A DNA stretch of 64,000 bases. It comes from Tissierellales bacterium (GTDB taxonomy: Bacteria > Bacillota > Clostridia > Tissierellales > Sedimentibacteraceae). This document shows, piece by piece, positions 1 through 8,496 of the stretch. The first letter of the stretch is position 1. Each line of letters starts with the position of its first letter. The stretch spans positions 1-64,000 of the forward strand of contig JAHDQO010000006.1 in assembly GCA_018433765.1 (NCBI GenBank). Direction: 5' to 3'. The position numbers were made by a program, and so were the translations under genes. Below the pieces are notes generated by a model. The model worked only from the letters and a program-made list of their open reading frames with translations. It did no database searches and was not told where the DNA came from.

Positions 1-137
1 AGTCAACAAGATGGCAGGCTTTTGAGAAACTCGAAGTTCGAGGCGTGCCGAAAGCGAGTAAGCGGAGCGTATATAGAAATACGTGAGCATTCTCGATTGA
101 GGCAACAACGATGAAATTCGGGTTTGTCAATAGCCTG
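1..137 (+). repeat. dispersed structured repeat, copy 1 (left end cut off by window)
   Basis: About 130 of 137 bases match the repeat at 50165-50316. The left end is missing because the window starts inside it. As + strand RNA it can fold into an outer stem (CAGGCT 15-20 with AGCCTG 132-137), a stem TTGAGAA 22-28 with TTCTCGA 90-96, and two hairpins inside it (30-42 and 67-84). It ends exactly where a perfect hairpin (138-158) begins, downstream of the eamA stop. No ORF of note is inside. I do not recognise a named family; it looks like a MITE or a mobile structured RNA. Confidence 0.85.
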
Positions 138-158
138 AGCTATCTTAGTCAGATAGCT
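138..158 (-). terminator. hairpin after eamA; terminator remnant or half
   Basis: AGCTATCT (138-145) and AGATAGCT (151-158) form a perfect 8-bp stem with a 5-base loop, just after the eamA stop. Reading on the minus strand no T-tract follows; the dispersed repeat follows directly. This mirrors the copy of the lrp terminator hairpin at 50317-50339, so the T-tract-bearing copy may lie beyond the window start. Confidence 0.5.
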
Positions 159-164
159 TTGCCT

Positions 165-1046
165 TTATATATTCTTTTTTCTGTTTAATAAAGCTTTAAA
201 ATCTACTTCAGTCATTAACATTCCACTTAAAATCAACACTGCTCCAATGGTTCCTTTTGTGTTTAATAATTCTCCTAAAATGATATATCCAAATATAGCT
301 GCAAATACTGGCTCTGCGGTATAGATTAAAGCCGTATGAGTTGGACTTGTAAATTTCTGTGCTACGCTTTGCACAATATAAGCTCCAGAAGTACATGCTA
401 CACTTAATATTATAATATTTATCCATGCATTATAATCTGTAGGTATTGTAGGTGTTTCTACAGCAAAAGATGTTATTAAGCTTAACAGACTGACAACACC
501 TAATTGTATAATTGCTAATGATATAGACTCAACATTTACTGTATACTTTCCTACTAAAATTATATAAAAAGCAAATAGTACTGCACAAATAAACGTATAT
601 ATATCTCCAATATTAACTCCTAATGCATTTTTATTTAATGTGAGCATAGCTAAACCAATAAAAGCAATAATTGTACTTATAACAGTTTTTTTATTGGGGC
701 TTTTTTTCATTAATAATGTTGAAAACACAGGAACTAATATAACATTTATTCCAGTAACAAATGCAGATTTAGAAACTGTAGTATAGTTTAATCCAACGGT
801 TTGAAATGCATAATGAGCAAACAATAGTACTCCAAGAATAATTCCATACTTTAAAGTATTTTTATCTATCTTTATCATCTTCTTTATAAAAATCATAGAA
901 GATAGAAAAAAAGCTAGAAAAAATCTAATGGCTAAAAAATTATATGTAGGCAAATAGTCCAAAGTATTTTTAGTTAATAAGAATGATGCACCCCATCCAA
1001 TAGTAACGAGAAATAAAGCTACATCAGCCTTTAGCTGTTTTGTCAA
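165..1046 (-). CDS. EamA/DMT family transporter
   Basis: A 293-residue integral membrane protein of the drug/metabolite transporter superfamily, with about ten hydrophobic segments forming two EamA repeats. The first repeat starts near FLVTIGWGASFLLTK and the second near YTFICAVLFAFYIILVGK. I chose the TTG at 1046 because a strong AAGGAGGG lies 8 bases upstream; the in-frame ATG at 1079 lies upstream of this site and has no good site of its own. It follows the ornithine racemase gene on the same strand after a 160-bp gap that holds a dispersed hairpin, so co-transcription is uncertain. Substrate unknown; amino acid or metabolite efflux or uptake would fit the context but is inference. Confidence 0.85.
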   Translation of the reverse strand: MTKQLKADVALFLVTIGWGASFLLTKNTLDYLPTYNFLAIRFFLAFFLSSMIFIKKMIKIDKNTLKYGIILGVLLFAHYAFQTVGLNYTTVSKSAFVTGINVILVPVFSTLLMKKSPNKKTVISTIIAFIGLAMLTLNKNALGVNIGDIYTFICAVLFAFYIILVGKYTVNVESISLAIIQLGVVSLLSLITSFAVETPTIPTDYNAWINIIILSVACTSGAYIVQSVAQKFTSPTHTALIYTAEPVFAAIFGYIILGELLNTKGTIGAVLILSGMLMTEVDFKALLNRKKNI

Positions 1047-1124
1047 ATTAATTCCCTCCTTGAGCTTATATTGCTCCACAATTAAGTTGAGAGTTAGAAT
1101 ATTTTATTTATTTCTATTAAAATT

Positions 1125-1142
1125 GCTTTACATTAGTAAAGC
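1125..1142. repeat. dispersed hairpin GCTTTAC-ATTA-GTAAAGC
   Basis: A 7-bp stem with a tetraloop, between orr and eamA. It is one of five near-identical 18-base hairpins in the window (also 2331-2348, 31171-31188, 60340-60357, 60401-60418). It is followed by CTACCATAACTTTT, also seen after the copy at 31171. Confidence 0.8.
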
Positions 1143-1207
1143 TACCATAACTTTTCACTTTACACTTTTATCTTATATCTTAAAAAACTAGCTCGTGAAA
1201 TTCACTA

Positions 1208-2269
1208 TTACACTATTTTTTTAATTACATAAGGTGATGTAGTTGCAGATAGTATTCCACCATATGTTAATTTAAAATCAATTATATCTCCAAGTTTCAA
1301 ATCTTTTTTAACTTTTGTAATATCTAAAATTAAATGGTCACTACTTGCTCCAATTACTTTAATATTTGAATCTATAGGAATTAGTCCATCAATATCAATA
1401 TCCTGCCTACCTATGGCACATATACATCTTTTCATATTTCCTTTATCTTCAAATACAGGTTTATTACCAAAAGCGTCCATACCTATTTCACCGATTGGAA
1501 CTGATGGTTTAGTTTTTATTTCTATGATTTCTGTTTTTAAAATAAAAGCATCATCATAAGTGTTTTCTATTGGTTTTCCATACGCTGTTTCTCTGCCTAA
1601 AACTAATGCTTCTCCTAATCTCAGCTGATTAATTCCTTTTGGTAGTTCTCCTTTATCTAAAAGATACAAACTGCTTGAATTTCCACCTGAAATAGTTTCT
1701 ACTTTATAATCAATTATTTTTTCAATTCCTTGTTTTATTTTTACTAGTTCTGATAAGTTATCTTTCTTTGGTATAATACCTCCATAACAGGTCAAGTTTG
1801 TACCTATTCCTTTGATTTTTATACCTTTAAAATTCTTTATTTTATTTACTATATCAAATAATTCTTCTCTGTCAAATATGCCTTCTCTTAAGTCACCTAA
1901 ATCTACCATTATTATTATTTGATGAATTTTGTTTTTTTCTATTGCTTTGTTTGATAAAAGTTCAATAACTTCAATTTCTGAATTTAATGAAACGTCTGAA
2001 TATTCAATTATTTCATCTATTTTACTTTTAGCTGGTAATCTTAACAGCCATTTTTCTATATTTATATCTTTCAATTTTTTTAGGTTTTGGATTCTAGAAT
2101 CAGCAATAGCAGAAACTCCTCCATTTACATAAGCCTTTGCAACGACTGGATCGGCACAAAAAACTTTTGTAACACCTGCTATTTTTATGTTTGAATTTGA
2201 GCATTTCTTCACTAATGTTTCTGTATTATGCCTTATCTTTTTTATATCTATTTCAATTCTAGGATACAC
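1208..2269 (-). CDS. orr: ornithine racemase (PLP, alanine racemase-like)
   Basis: 353 residues of the alanine/ornithine racemase N-terminal-barrel family. The PLP lysine is K35 in AGVTKVF, and the glycine-rich GGNSSSLYLL segment fits the phosphate-binding region. In ornithine-fermenting clostridia this enzyme makes D-ornithine for the aminomutase; the adjacent oraSE genes make that assignment strong. It starts at GTG, preceded by GAGGATG. It is 104 bp downstream of the reactivase gene, with a dispersed hairpin between them. General alanine racemase is less likely because the protein is close in size to Orr and lies in the ornithine cluster. Confidence 0.9.
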   Translation of the reverse strand: MYPRIEIDIKKIRHNTETLVKKCSNSNIKIAGVTKVFCADPVVAKAYVNGGVSAIADSRIQNLKKLKDINIEKWLLRLPAKSKIDEIIEYSDVSLNSEIEVIELLSNKAIEKNKIHQIIIMVDLGDLREGIFDREELFDIVNKIKNFKGIKIKGIGTNLTCYGGIIPKKDNLSELVKIKQGIEKIIDYKVETISGGNSSSLYLLDKGELPKGINQLRLGEALVLGRETAYGKPIENTYDDAFILKTEIIEIKTKPSVPIGEIGMDAFGNKPVFEDKGNMKRCICAIGRQDIDIDGLIPIDSNIKVIGASSDHLILDITKVKKDLKLGDIIDFKLTYGGILSATTSPYVIKKIV

Positions 2270-2330
2270 TCAGCACCATCCTCTCTTATACAGTTGATAG
2301 TTGATATTTGATAATTAATAGTTAAATGAA

Positions 2331-2348
2331 GCTTTACTAACGTAAAGC
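2331..2348. repeat. dispersed hairpin GCTTTAC-TAAC-GTAAAGC
   Basis: Reverse orientation of the hairpin family at 1125, 31171, 60340 and 60401. It sits in the glmL-orr gap, surrounded by degenerate words such as GTTGATAGTTGATA and TAATAGTTAAAT. Confidence 0.75.
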
Positions 2349-2373
2349 CTCCTTACTTTTAACTTTTATTTTC

Positions 2374-3738
2374 TTATATCTGTATGCTTTGTTTAAGTAG
2401 TTTTAATGCAAACTCTGGATATTCTTTTGACATCACTCCTAAAGAAGCCATAATATAATAATTGTCAACTAACATATGAACAGTTTTTTTAGGTAGTAAT
2501 TCATTGCCTTTATTGCATAAAGGAATTTGCTCCATTATTTTGATTCTATTTGGCAGTCTTGTTAAAGCTCCACCTGTTCCTATAATATATTTTACATTAG
2601 TCAAATCTTTACCTTCAGCCAACGTTTTTTTGCCACTTGAGCCGTATATATCTCTTAGTTTTCCAGCATGTCTTTTAACTCCTGTAACAACGGCTTCTAA
2701 TGTCAATTCTTCAACTAATTTTTTTTCTAAATTTGTTTTCGGTATAGGTTTATATTCATATAACATTTTTTCAACTACTGACTGCTTTAAGTTTAATCTT
2801 TTTACTAATTCGTCTATACCTATTCTATTAACTATATTTCTCATATTAACATAAACACCTAAGTCACCCTCAACAGTCCTCTTTGCTTTAGGTTCAGGAC
2901 TTATTAATATTCTATTTATTTCGTCACTGCCCTCAGTAACAGAATGAACGTCTGTTGTAGCTCCTCCAACATCTAATGTAACTAAGTCACCTATTTCCTC
3001 ATATGCTAATTTTGAAGCTAGCATTACTGCTCCCGGTGTAGGAATTATAGAGCCATTTACCATTTCTTTTACTTTATTCATTCCAGGTGCATGTATAATA
3101 TGTTCTTCAAAAACTTGTTGAATAACTTTTCTTGTAGGCTCAATGTTTAAAGTATCTATCTTAGGATAAACATTTTCTACAACATAAAGTTTAGTTTTTG
3201 TATCTTTAAAAATCTCTGTAATTTCTTCTTGATTTTCTATATTACCAGCATATATAACAGGTACATCAAGATTCATATCAGCTATAAGTTCAGCATTGTA
3301 TATTGCAGTATCTCTTTCACCATAATCTACTCCACCTGCTATTAGGATTATATTTGGATTGGTTTCCCTTAATTTTTTTATATCTGTTCTTCTAAGTCTG
3401 CCTGCAGTAACCATATGCAAATTAGCTCCAGCACCAAGTGCTGCTTCTTTTGCAGCTCTTACAGTCATATCGTATACTAGTCCATGAACAGTCATCTTTA
3501 GTCCGCCTGCTGCACTGCTAGTAGCGAGGAGTTTATCATATTCTATAGTATCAACGCCTATATTATGCCTCAAGTCATCAATAGCTTCCTTAAGACCAAT
3601 GTTGACATCTCCTTCTTGTACTGATGTTGGGGCTTGACCTTGCCCGATAAATTTCGGGCAAGTGTCAAATACTCCATCAAATGCATTAATTACTGTAGTA
3701 GTACTTCCTATTTCAGCAACTAAAACATTAATTCTCAT
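2374..3738 (-). CDS. GlmL/MutL-family ATPase, likely reactivase of ornithine aminomutase
   Basis: 454 residues of the GlmL/MutL family, actin-fold ATPases found beside B12-dependent mutases. Phosphate-binding segments are visible at the N-terminus (EIGSTTT, residues 9-15) and at 256-263 (DVGGATTD). Genes of this family usually sit next to glutamate mutase or ornithine aminomutase. The ATG start overlaps the end of oraE by 11 bases, so the two are translationally coupled. By analogy with diol dehydratase and glutamate mutase reactivases it probably swaps damaged cobalamin out of OraSE; that role is inference. The name MutL here is unrelated to mismatch repair. Confidence 0.85.
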   Translation of the reverse strand: MRINVLVAEIGSTTTVINAFDGVFDTCPKFIGQGQAPTSVQEGDVNIGLKEAIDDLRHNIGVDTIEYDKLLATSSAAGGLKMTVHGLVYDMTVRAAKEAALGAGANLHMVTAGRLRRTDIKKLRETNPNIILIAGGVDYGERDTAIYNAELIADMNLDVPVIYAGNIENQEEITEIFKDTKTKLYVVENVYPKIDTLNIEPTRKVIQQVFEEHIIHAPGMNKVKEMVNGSIIPTPGAVMLASKLAYEEIGDLVTLDVGGATTDVHSVTEGSDEINRILISPEPKAKRTVEGDLGVYVNMRNIVNRIGIDELVKRLNLKQSVVEKMLYEYKPIPKTNLEKKLVEELTLEAVVTGVKRHAGKLRDIYGSSGKKTLAEGKDLTNVKYIIGTGGALTRLPNRIKIMEQIPLCNKGNELLPKKTVHMLVDNYYIMASLGVMSKEYPEFALKLLKQSIQI

Positions 3739-5944
3739 TCTGCATTTCCTTTCTCTTTTTAACTAAAAATGTTGCGACATGTATTCCCTTAGAACCTCTT
3801 CCAAAACCTGCATCTATACCATTTTGTACAGCTATTTCAGGTGTAACTTGAGTTCCTCCACATGCTATAATAATTCTGTCTCTTATACCTTTTTCGATGC
3901 ATAGTTCATGTATCTTTCTCATGTTTTTATAATGAATGTCATCATGGCTTATAATAGTAGATGCTAGTATTGCATCTGCATTTACTTCTATAGCAGCATC
4001 TACAAGTTTTTCAACTGGGCATGATGTACCAAGATACTCAACTTCTATACCAAATTTCTCTATTCCTCCATGTTTTATATCTATTATTTCTCGAAGTCCA
4101 ACTGAATGCTCATCTTCTCCTACAGTTGCAGCCACTACTTTCATAGGATGTTGCTCTATTTCTTCCCAAAGTTCTTCGAAACTCCATACTTCTGGTTCTT
4201 GAGGTATTTCTAACTTTGATATGTCAACATCAAAATCTACTTTACCCTTAACTTGAACTCTAATTCCTTCAGCAGGATGAAGCACTTCTACATGTATAAC
4301 TTCAGGATCTTTTAAATTCATTTTTTTTGCAAACTCTATTGCTGCAAATTCTGCAACTCTTTTACTAGTTGGGAGACACAATTCTACTACTACAGTTCCG
4401 TCTGCCAACCATTCTACTTCTGGTTTTACTAAATTTGAATTTCTATATTTTTCAGACTCGTCTAGACGTGTATTAACATTATCATTTTCATCTAGCTCAT
4501 CTATGTAAATTATTTTTTCAGGTTTTTCAAATGTACATCCGTCAATTAAGATTGATGGATTATCTACTGCATTTTTATCATATTGAGCTACGTTGTTATT
4601 TCCAAAATGAGCTGTAACAGGTGCCATATAGTCATTATCTCTTTTGTATACTGTTCCTACACCTACACCGCCATTAATTTTTCTTCCTATTCCATCACCG
4701 TTTCTTTCAGGATACATGCCTGAATCTACGAAAAAGCCTTTTTCAACTGCTTCAAAGTAACCGCCAACTTCAATAAGTTCTTCTAAATATAAAACTGCTC
4801 TTTCTTTCAATTCTCTAACTTTTTCAGGTAAATATCCTTCTTGTTTTAATTCAACCATTTCTAACAATCCATCTAAACCTACTAAAGTCTGCTTAGCTGT
4901 ATCACATGCTTCTATGTTATTCATATGCCAAGGAACATTTCTACCTTCATCAGGAGTTATTGTTGACTGAATATCTGCTCTTGTAAGTTTTGATATCATC
5001 ATATTCAAAACATGAGTAACTGTAGCTTCTCTTGATGATGAAGTTATATATTTAGTATTCTGCTGTGCTCTCATTTTATATTCGTCGAATAAGTCTCTAA
5101 GTGCAACAGCATATGGTAAATCATATTTTGTACAAGGCACTGGAGCAGCTGAAGGTGGAACAGTTGATAAACAGATGTTTTCCTTTTTCATACCAACTTT
5201 ATATGAGAATATTGAATTAATTGCATGCTGAACCATTAATTCAGGCATTACTTTCCATGCATCTCTTGCAGTAGCATTAGCATTGTGTGCGCCATCTATC
5301 TGAGCTATATCAGCCCATGCCATTACTTTTTTAGACTCAGCAGCATCTACAAAAGAACGTACCATGTTAATATTTCTGTATAATACATTGTACTGAGGGT
5401 CTTGATGTGCTCCATTTACACCTTCTTCTGCAAACATAACTGCTATGTCTGGGCCTGCAACCCCTGAAACATATGAGTGATAATTTATTGGTCTTCCTAC
5501 TTCTTCTTCAATAAAATCTAGCGCTTTTCTTTGTGCTCTAACTTGTTTTCTAGTTACTGGTATACCACCTATACCTTGCGGAGAACCCTCTATTAGTCCA
5601 TCATAATGGGATTGACCTGCTGTTCTTATAACCATTAGGTGATCCGCACCGTGCCAAGCAGCCATTCTCATTCTTCTAATATCATCTTCAAATCTACCTG
5701 AAGCTATTTCAGTAGTAATGGTCTCTTGCGGTTGAGGGTCTAAATTATCAAAGTACTGCACTGCTGCTGGTATACCTATAGAATTATTTAAAGGTTCCGA
5801 ACAATCAGAATAAATATGATCACTCATTTCGAATTGATCTTTCTTTTCTCTCCAAACCCAACCTCTTCTCTTAGGTCGATAATTTTCAAGATCATTTAGA
5901 ATTTCTCTTACATCCATTTTTTCATTAATATCATATTTTTTCAC
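3728..5944 (-). CDS. oraE: D-ornithine 4,5-aminomutase, large subunit
   Basis: 738 residues, the usual length for OraE. It binds adenosylcobalamin and PLP and moves the terminal amino group of D-ornithine to C4, giving 2,4-diaminopentanoate. The base-off cobalamin motif DxHxxG is present as DEHSVG with the cobalt-ligand histidine at 613. A lysine 11 residues later (K624 in IIDIK) matches the spacing of H618/K629 known for the Clostridium sticklandii enzyme, where the lysine holds PLP. The N-terminal two thirds form the TIM-barrel. Start is GTG at 5944, overlapping the oraS stop by one base, with GGGAGGTAAC upstream. Confidence 0.97.
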   Translation of the reverse strand: MKKYDINEKMDVREILNDLENYRPKRRGWVWREKKDQFEMSDHIYSDCSEPLNNSIGIPAAVQYFDNLDPQPQETITTEIASGRFEDDIRRMRMAAWHGADHLMVIRTAGQSHYDGLIEGSPQGIGGIPVTRKQVRAQRKALDFIEEEVGRPINYHSYVSGVAGPDIAVMFAEEGVNGAHQDPQYNVLYRNINMVRSFVDAAESKKVMAWADIAQIDGAHNANATARDAWKVMPELMVQHAINSIFSYKVGMKKENICLSTVPPSAAPVPCTKYDLPYAVALRDLFDEYKMRAQQNTKYITSSSREATVTHVLNMMISKLTRADIQSTITPDEGRNVPWHMNNIEACDTAKQTLVGLDGLLEMVELKQEGYLPEKVRELKERAVLYLEELIEVGGYFEAVEKGFFVDSGMYPERNGDGIGRKINGGVGVGTVYKRDNDYMAPVTAHFGNNNVAQYDKNAVDNPSILIDGCTFEKPEKIIYIDELDENDNVNTRLDESEKYRNSNLVKPEVEWLADGTVVVELCLPTSKRVAEFAAIEFAKKMNLKDPEVIHVEVLHPAEGIRVQVKGKVDFDVDISKLEIPQEPEVWSFEELWEEIEQHPMKVVAATVGEDEHSVGLREIIDIKHGGIEKFGIEVEYLGTSCPVEKLVDAAIEVNADAILASTIISHDDIHYKNMRKIHELCIEKGIRDRIIIACGGTQVTPEIAVQNGIDAGFGRGSKGIHVATFLVKKRKEMQNEN

Positions 5945-6321
5945 TATTCGTTACCTCCCTTAAAGATTGCAACTGCATCGTCCCAGTGCTTACCTTCAAT
6001 CATTTCTAATCCTGCTTGTCTAAGAGGTATTTTCTTTTCTTTTGATATTCTATATACAACATGACCTACACCTTTACCTATGAGCCCTCTATCTATTGCA
6101 TTTTCTACTAACGGCTTAGCTTCTAAGCTTGAGAATCCCATTCTAAGGAGTACAGAACGTTCAATAGATGGTGATGTATTAGTTCTAGCTAATTCAAGTA
6201 AAGGCTCCACAGCCTGCTCAGCTAATTTCCAAAATCTCTGTTTTAATTCTTCATCACTTAAGTTGGCTAAATGTTGTCTTCTAACTTGAAAATCATCTTG
6301 TCGCTTTAAATATCCTTTCAT
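5944..6321 (-). CDS. oraS: D-ornithine 4,5-aminomutase, small subunit
   Basis: 125 residues, normal for OraS, the small partner of OraE. Recognisable features are the basic N-terminal stretch MKGYLKRQDDF and the LLRMGFSSLEAKPLVENA segment. It lies directly upstream of oraE with a one-base stop/start overlap, and 44 bp downstream of ortB. ATG start with GGAA upstream. Confidence 0.95.
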   Translation of the reverse strand: MKGYLKRQDDFQVRRQHLANLSDEELKQRFWKLAEQAVEPLLELARTNTSPSIERSVLLRMGFSSLEAKPLVENAIDRGLIGKGVGHVVYRISKEKKIPLRQAGLEMIEGKHWDDAVAIFKGGNE

Positions 6322-6365
6322 ATATCATAATTCCTTTCTAATTTAGATTAAATATACAAATGACT

Positions 6366-7790
6366 TTAACTTAACAAATTATTATCTATTTCATTAATAA
6401 CATTTTTTACAAAGTCTTCTGTTGTATTAGTATCTTCTATTAAGAACTCTAAATCTTCTTTTGATATTGTTTCAACTTCTGTATTTTTAATACAATTTTT
6501 TATATATGATTTTTTTAGTTTAATTAAATCTAGTTCTCTAGCTTTAATTAAATCAGGAGTTTTAGGCAAAATAATATTTTTACCAACTATTTCTTCTTCA
6601 GGATTGCCAACTTTTATTTCTACTCCGTTCTCTTTTGCAAATGTTAATTGAGGCTGTATATGCTTACCTGCTCCAGTATATTCAGTCTCCTGTACTACTA
6701 TTATTTTATCTTGGTCAAGTTCTTGTGCTAATGAGAAAGCAGCTGTTAAAGAAGTATTTCCTGCAGGACCTCTTTCTAATCCTTCGATTTGTGCTAATGC
6801 TTCTGTCATGTAGAAAACTTCTCCTTGATTAACTGTTACATATCTATCCATGTATCTTAAAGGTCTTCCAGCTGATCTAGGTACATCTGATCTGTCAGGC
6901 CATGTAGCAAAAGGTATTCCAAAGCCTGTATGGCCTGTTGTGAAAGATTTTTTATTAAACTGCTCATCACTAGCCATGTGAAGTCCTTTTAGATTAACAC
7001 TTGCTCCAACAACTTGAACATCTGAAGCACTTGCTTTTATTAATCCCCTTGCAGTACCTGTTAAGTTTCCTCCACCTGCATTAGTAGCTACCACAACATC
7101 TGGATCTCTTCCTTCTTTTTGTCTCATTTGCTGAGCTATTTCGTATCCTAATGTTTCAACTCCAGCTATTCCAAAAGGAGTATATAAAGAAGCATTAAAA
7201 TATCCTGTTTTTTCTAAAAGTTTTAAGAATGTATAAAATAACTCAGGTCCAACAGTAAGCTGAACAACTTCTGCTCCATATGCCTCACATTTTCTAGCTT
7301 TTTCAATGATTTCCGGCTGTCCTTTTCCTTTTGAATCATAACACTCTTGAACTATAATACAATTTAGCCCTCTCATACATGCCTGGCTAGCTACTGCTGC
7401 ACCATAGTTTCCACTTGTTGCAGCTATTACACCTTTATAACCATATTTTTTTGCATGATATACACTTATTGCTGCTCTTCTAGCTTTAAAGCTTCCAGAA
7501 GGATTAGATGCCTCATCTTTTATGAATATACGAGCACCTTTACCCTTGGGTGCATACTTTCTTGCAAGTTTTGTTATATTTTTAAGTTCTAATAGTGGTG
7601 TGTTACCTATACCTGTTTCTTTTTGGATTTCTATCATTTGCTCTAATGAATATCCAGCTTCTTTCATCATTTTTTCATAATCAAATGCTATGCCTTTACC
7701 TTCAAAACTAGAATAGTCAATTCTAACTGCATCTTTCATTATTTGATTTTTTCTAGACATTACACTTTCATAACTCATATCTTTACTCAT
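6366..7790 (-). CDS. ortB: 2-amino-4-oxopentanoate thiolase, beta subunit (PLP)
   Basis: A threonine-synthase-like fold II PLP protein. OrtAB cleaves 2-amino-4-oxopentanoate with CoA to alanine and acetyl-CoA. The PLP lysine lies in NPSGSFKARRA, about residue 102 from the chosen start, and the glycine loop in ATSGNYGAAV. I chose the ATG at 7790 because AAAGGTGGTGA sits just upstream; a GTG at 7802 is in frame but overlaps that site. The start overlaps the 3' end of ortA by 8 bases, as expected for a two-subunit enzyme. Confidence 0.95.
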   Translation of the reverse strand: MSKDMSYESVMSRKNQIMKDAVRIDYSSFEGKGIAFDYEKMMKEAGYSLEQMIEIQKETGIGNTPLLELKNITKLARKYAPKGKGARIFIKDEASNPSGSFKARRAAISVYHAKKYGYKGVIAATSGNYGAAVASQACMRGLNCIIVQECYDSKGKGQPEIIEKARKCEAYGAEVVQLTVGPELFYTFLKLLEKTGYFNASLYTPFGIAGVETLGYEIAQQMRQKEGRDPDVVVATNAGGGNLTGTARGLIKASASDVQVVGASVNLKGLHMASDEQFNKKSFTTGHTGFGIPFATWPDRSDVPRSAGRPLRYMDRYVTVNQGEVFYMTEALAQIEGLERGPAGNTSLTAAFSLAQELDQDKIIVVQETEYTGAGKHIQPQLTFAKENGVEIKVGNPEEEIVGKNIILPKTPDLIKARELDLIKLKKSYIKNCIKNTEVETISKEDLEFLIEDTNTTEDFVKNVINEIDNNLLS

Positions 7791-8094
7791 TACATTCACC
7801 ACCTTTTAGTATATTCCTTAATTGTCTACCTATATAAAGTGTTTCAGTAACACATTTTCCATAGTCATGATCATAGTATGGATTAATTTCTATTAACTTT
7901 CCTTTTATTTTTCTTCCTATATATGTTTCTACTTCAACAATATCTCCTATTTCTGCCTCATCATCTATTAAAAATCCTTTGTTCCACATTTCTAATGGAA
8001 CATTTTTTGTATCTTCTGGTACTTGTGGTGCACGTTCTTCTGGGGTTAAAACTACGCCATATATTCTAACCCAATCATTTTTATATGCTTTCAC
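7783..8094 (-). CDS. ortA: 2-amino-4-oxopentanoate thiolase, alpha subunit
   Basis: 103 residues matching the small OrtA subunit (KNDWVRIYGVVLTPEERAPQVPEDTK). It partners OrtB in the thiolytic step of ornithine oxidation. GTG start with AAGGAGTGG upstream. It heads the ortA-ortB-oraS-oraE-glmL-orr series. A 402-bp gap with a hairpin separates it from ord, so it may have its own promoter in addition to read-through; I could not settle on one. Confidence 0.93.
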   Translation of the reverse strand: MKAYKNDWVRIYGVVLTPEERAPQVPEDTKNVPLEMWNKGFLIDDEAEIGDIVEVETYIGRKIKGKLIEINPYYDHDYGKCVTETLYIGRQLRNILKGGECNE

Positions 8095-8233
8095 TTAATG
8101 TCCACTCCTTCCTTATTATTTATATAGACAGTTGTCAAATTTATAATATTGATATTACTTGTGTTCATTATGTATATTAAATTTTATCACTACAGTTATT
8201 TATCAAAATGTACTCTTGCTACTATATACATAC

Positions 8234-8316
8234 AAGATTCTTCTATTCCGCTCTGCTCTACTCAGAAAGACCGATAGAGAGTCATGCTGAGCAAACATAG
8301 TAAGTCGAAGAATCTT
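8234..8316. repeat. 83-bp inverted-repeat intergenic element
   Basis: Perfect 10-bp terminal arms AAGATTCTTC (8234-8243) and GAAGAATCTT (8307-8316). The inner part carries ACTCAGAAAGACC and GTCATGCTGAGC. A decayed relative seems to lie at 58874-58940 (CAAGATTGTTCGAAT, TCAGGATGACC, GTCATTCTACGC). Sequences of this kind are scattered in many genomes; no function is implied. Confidence 0.6.
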
Positions 8317-8351
8317 AAATCGCCTATTTCTAATTATAAAGCTAGTAAAGA

Positions 8352-8379
8352 GAAATGAGTAATAATATTTACTCATTTC
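8352..8379 (-). terminator. possible weak terminator after ord
   Basis: GAAATGAGTAA pairs with TTACTCATTTC (11 bp, loop 6). On the minus strand it is followed by TCTCTTTACTAG, a poor T-tract, so termination may be partial and allow read-through into ortA. Confidence 0.4.
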
Positions 8380-8496
8380 CTTAATTATTGTTTAAACTAA
8401 TTATTAGTAATTAACAACGAATAATATAAATCAAGTTTTTATATTTATAAAAAATATCCATGTCTCTATTTTCTCATTACTAGTTTCTCGTTTATA

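Larger units (their letters stand above)
8095..8496. other. ord-ortA intergenic region (402 bp)
   Basis: No ORF. It holds an inverted-repeat element at 8234-8316 (arms AAGATTCTTC and GAAGAATCTT around about 63 bases containing GTCATGCTGAGC) and a hairpin at 8352-8379. The stretch 8395-8490 is built of degenerate words such as TTACTAGTTTCTCG that recur near 29870-29990 and 60140-60440. Confidence 0.7.

Noticed and set aside
208-426. 72-codon reading frame inside the EamA gene
   Set aside because: Alternate-frame shadow of a clear transporter gene.
3936-4202. Plus-strand reading frames antisense to oraE and neighbours (also 2504-2854, 8783-9061, 41160-41489)
   Set aside because: Mirror frames of strongly conserved minus-strand genes; Ser/Thr-rich products with no family features.
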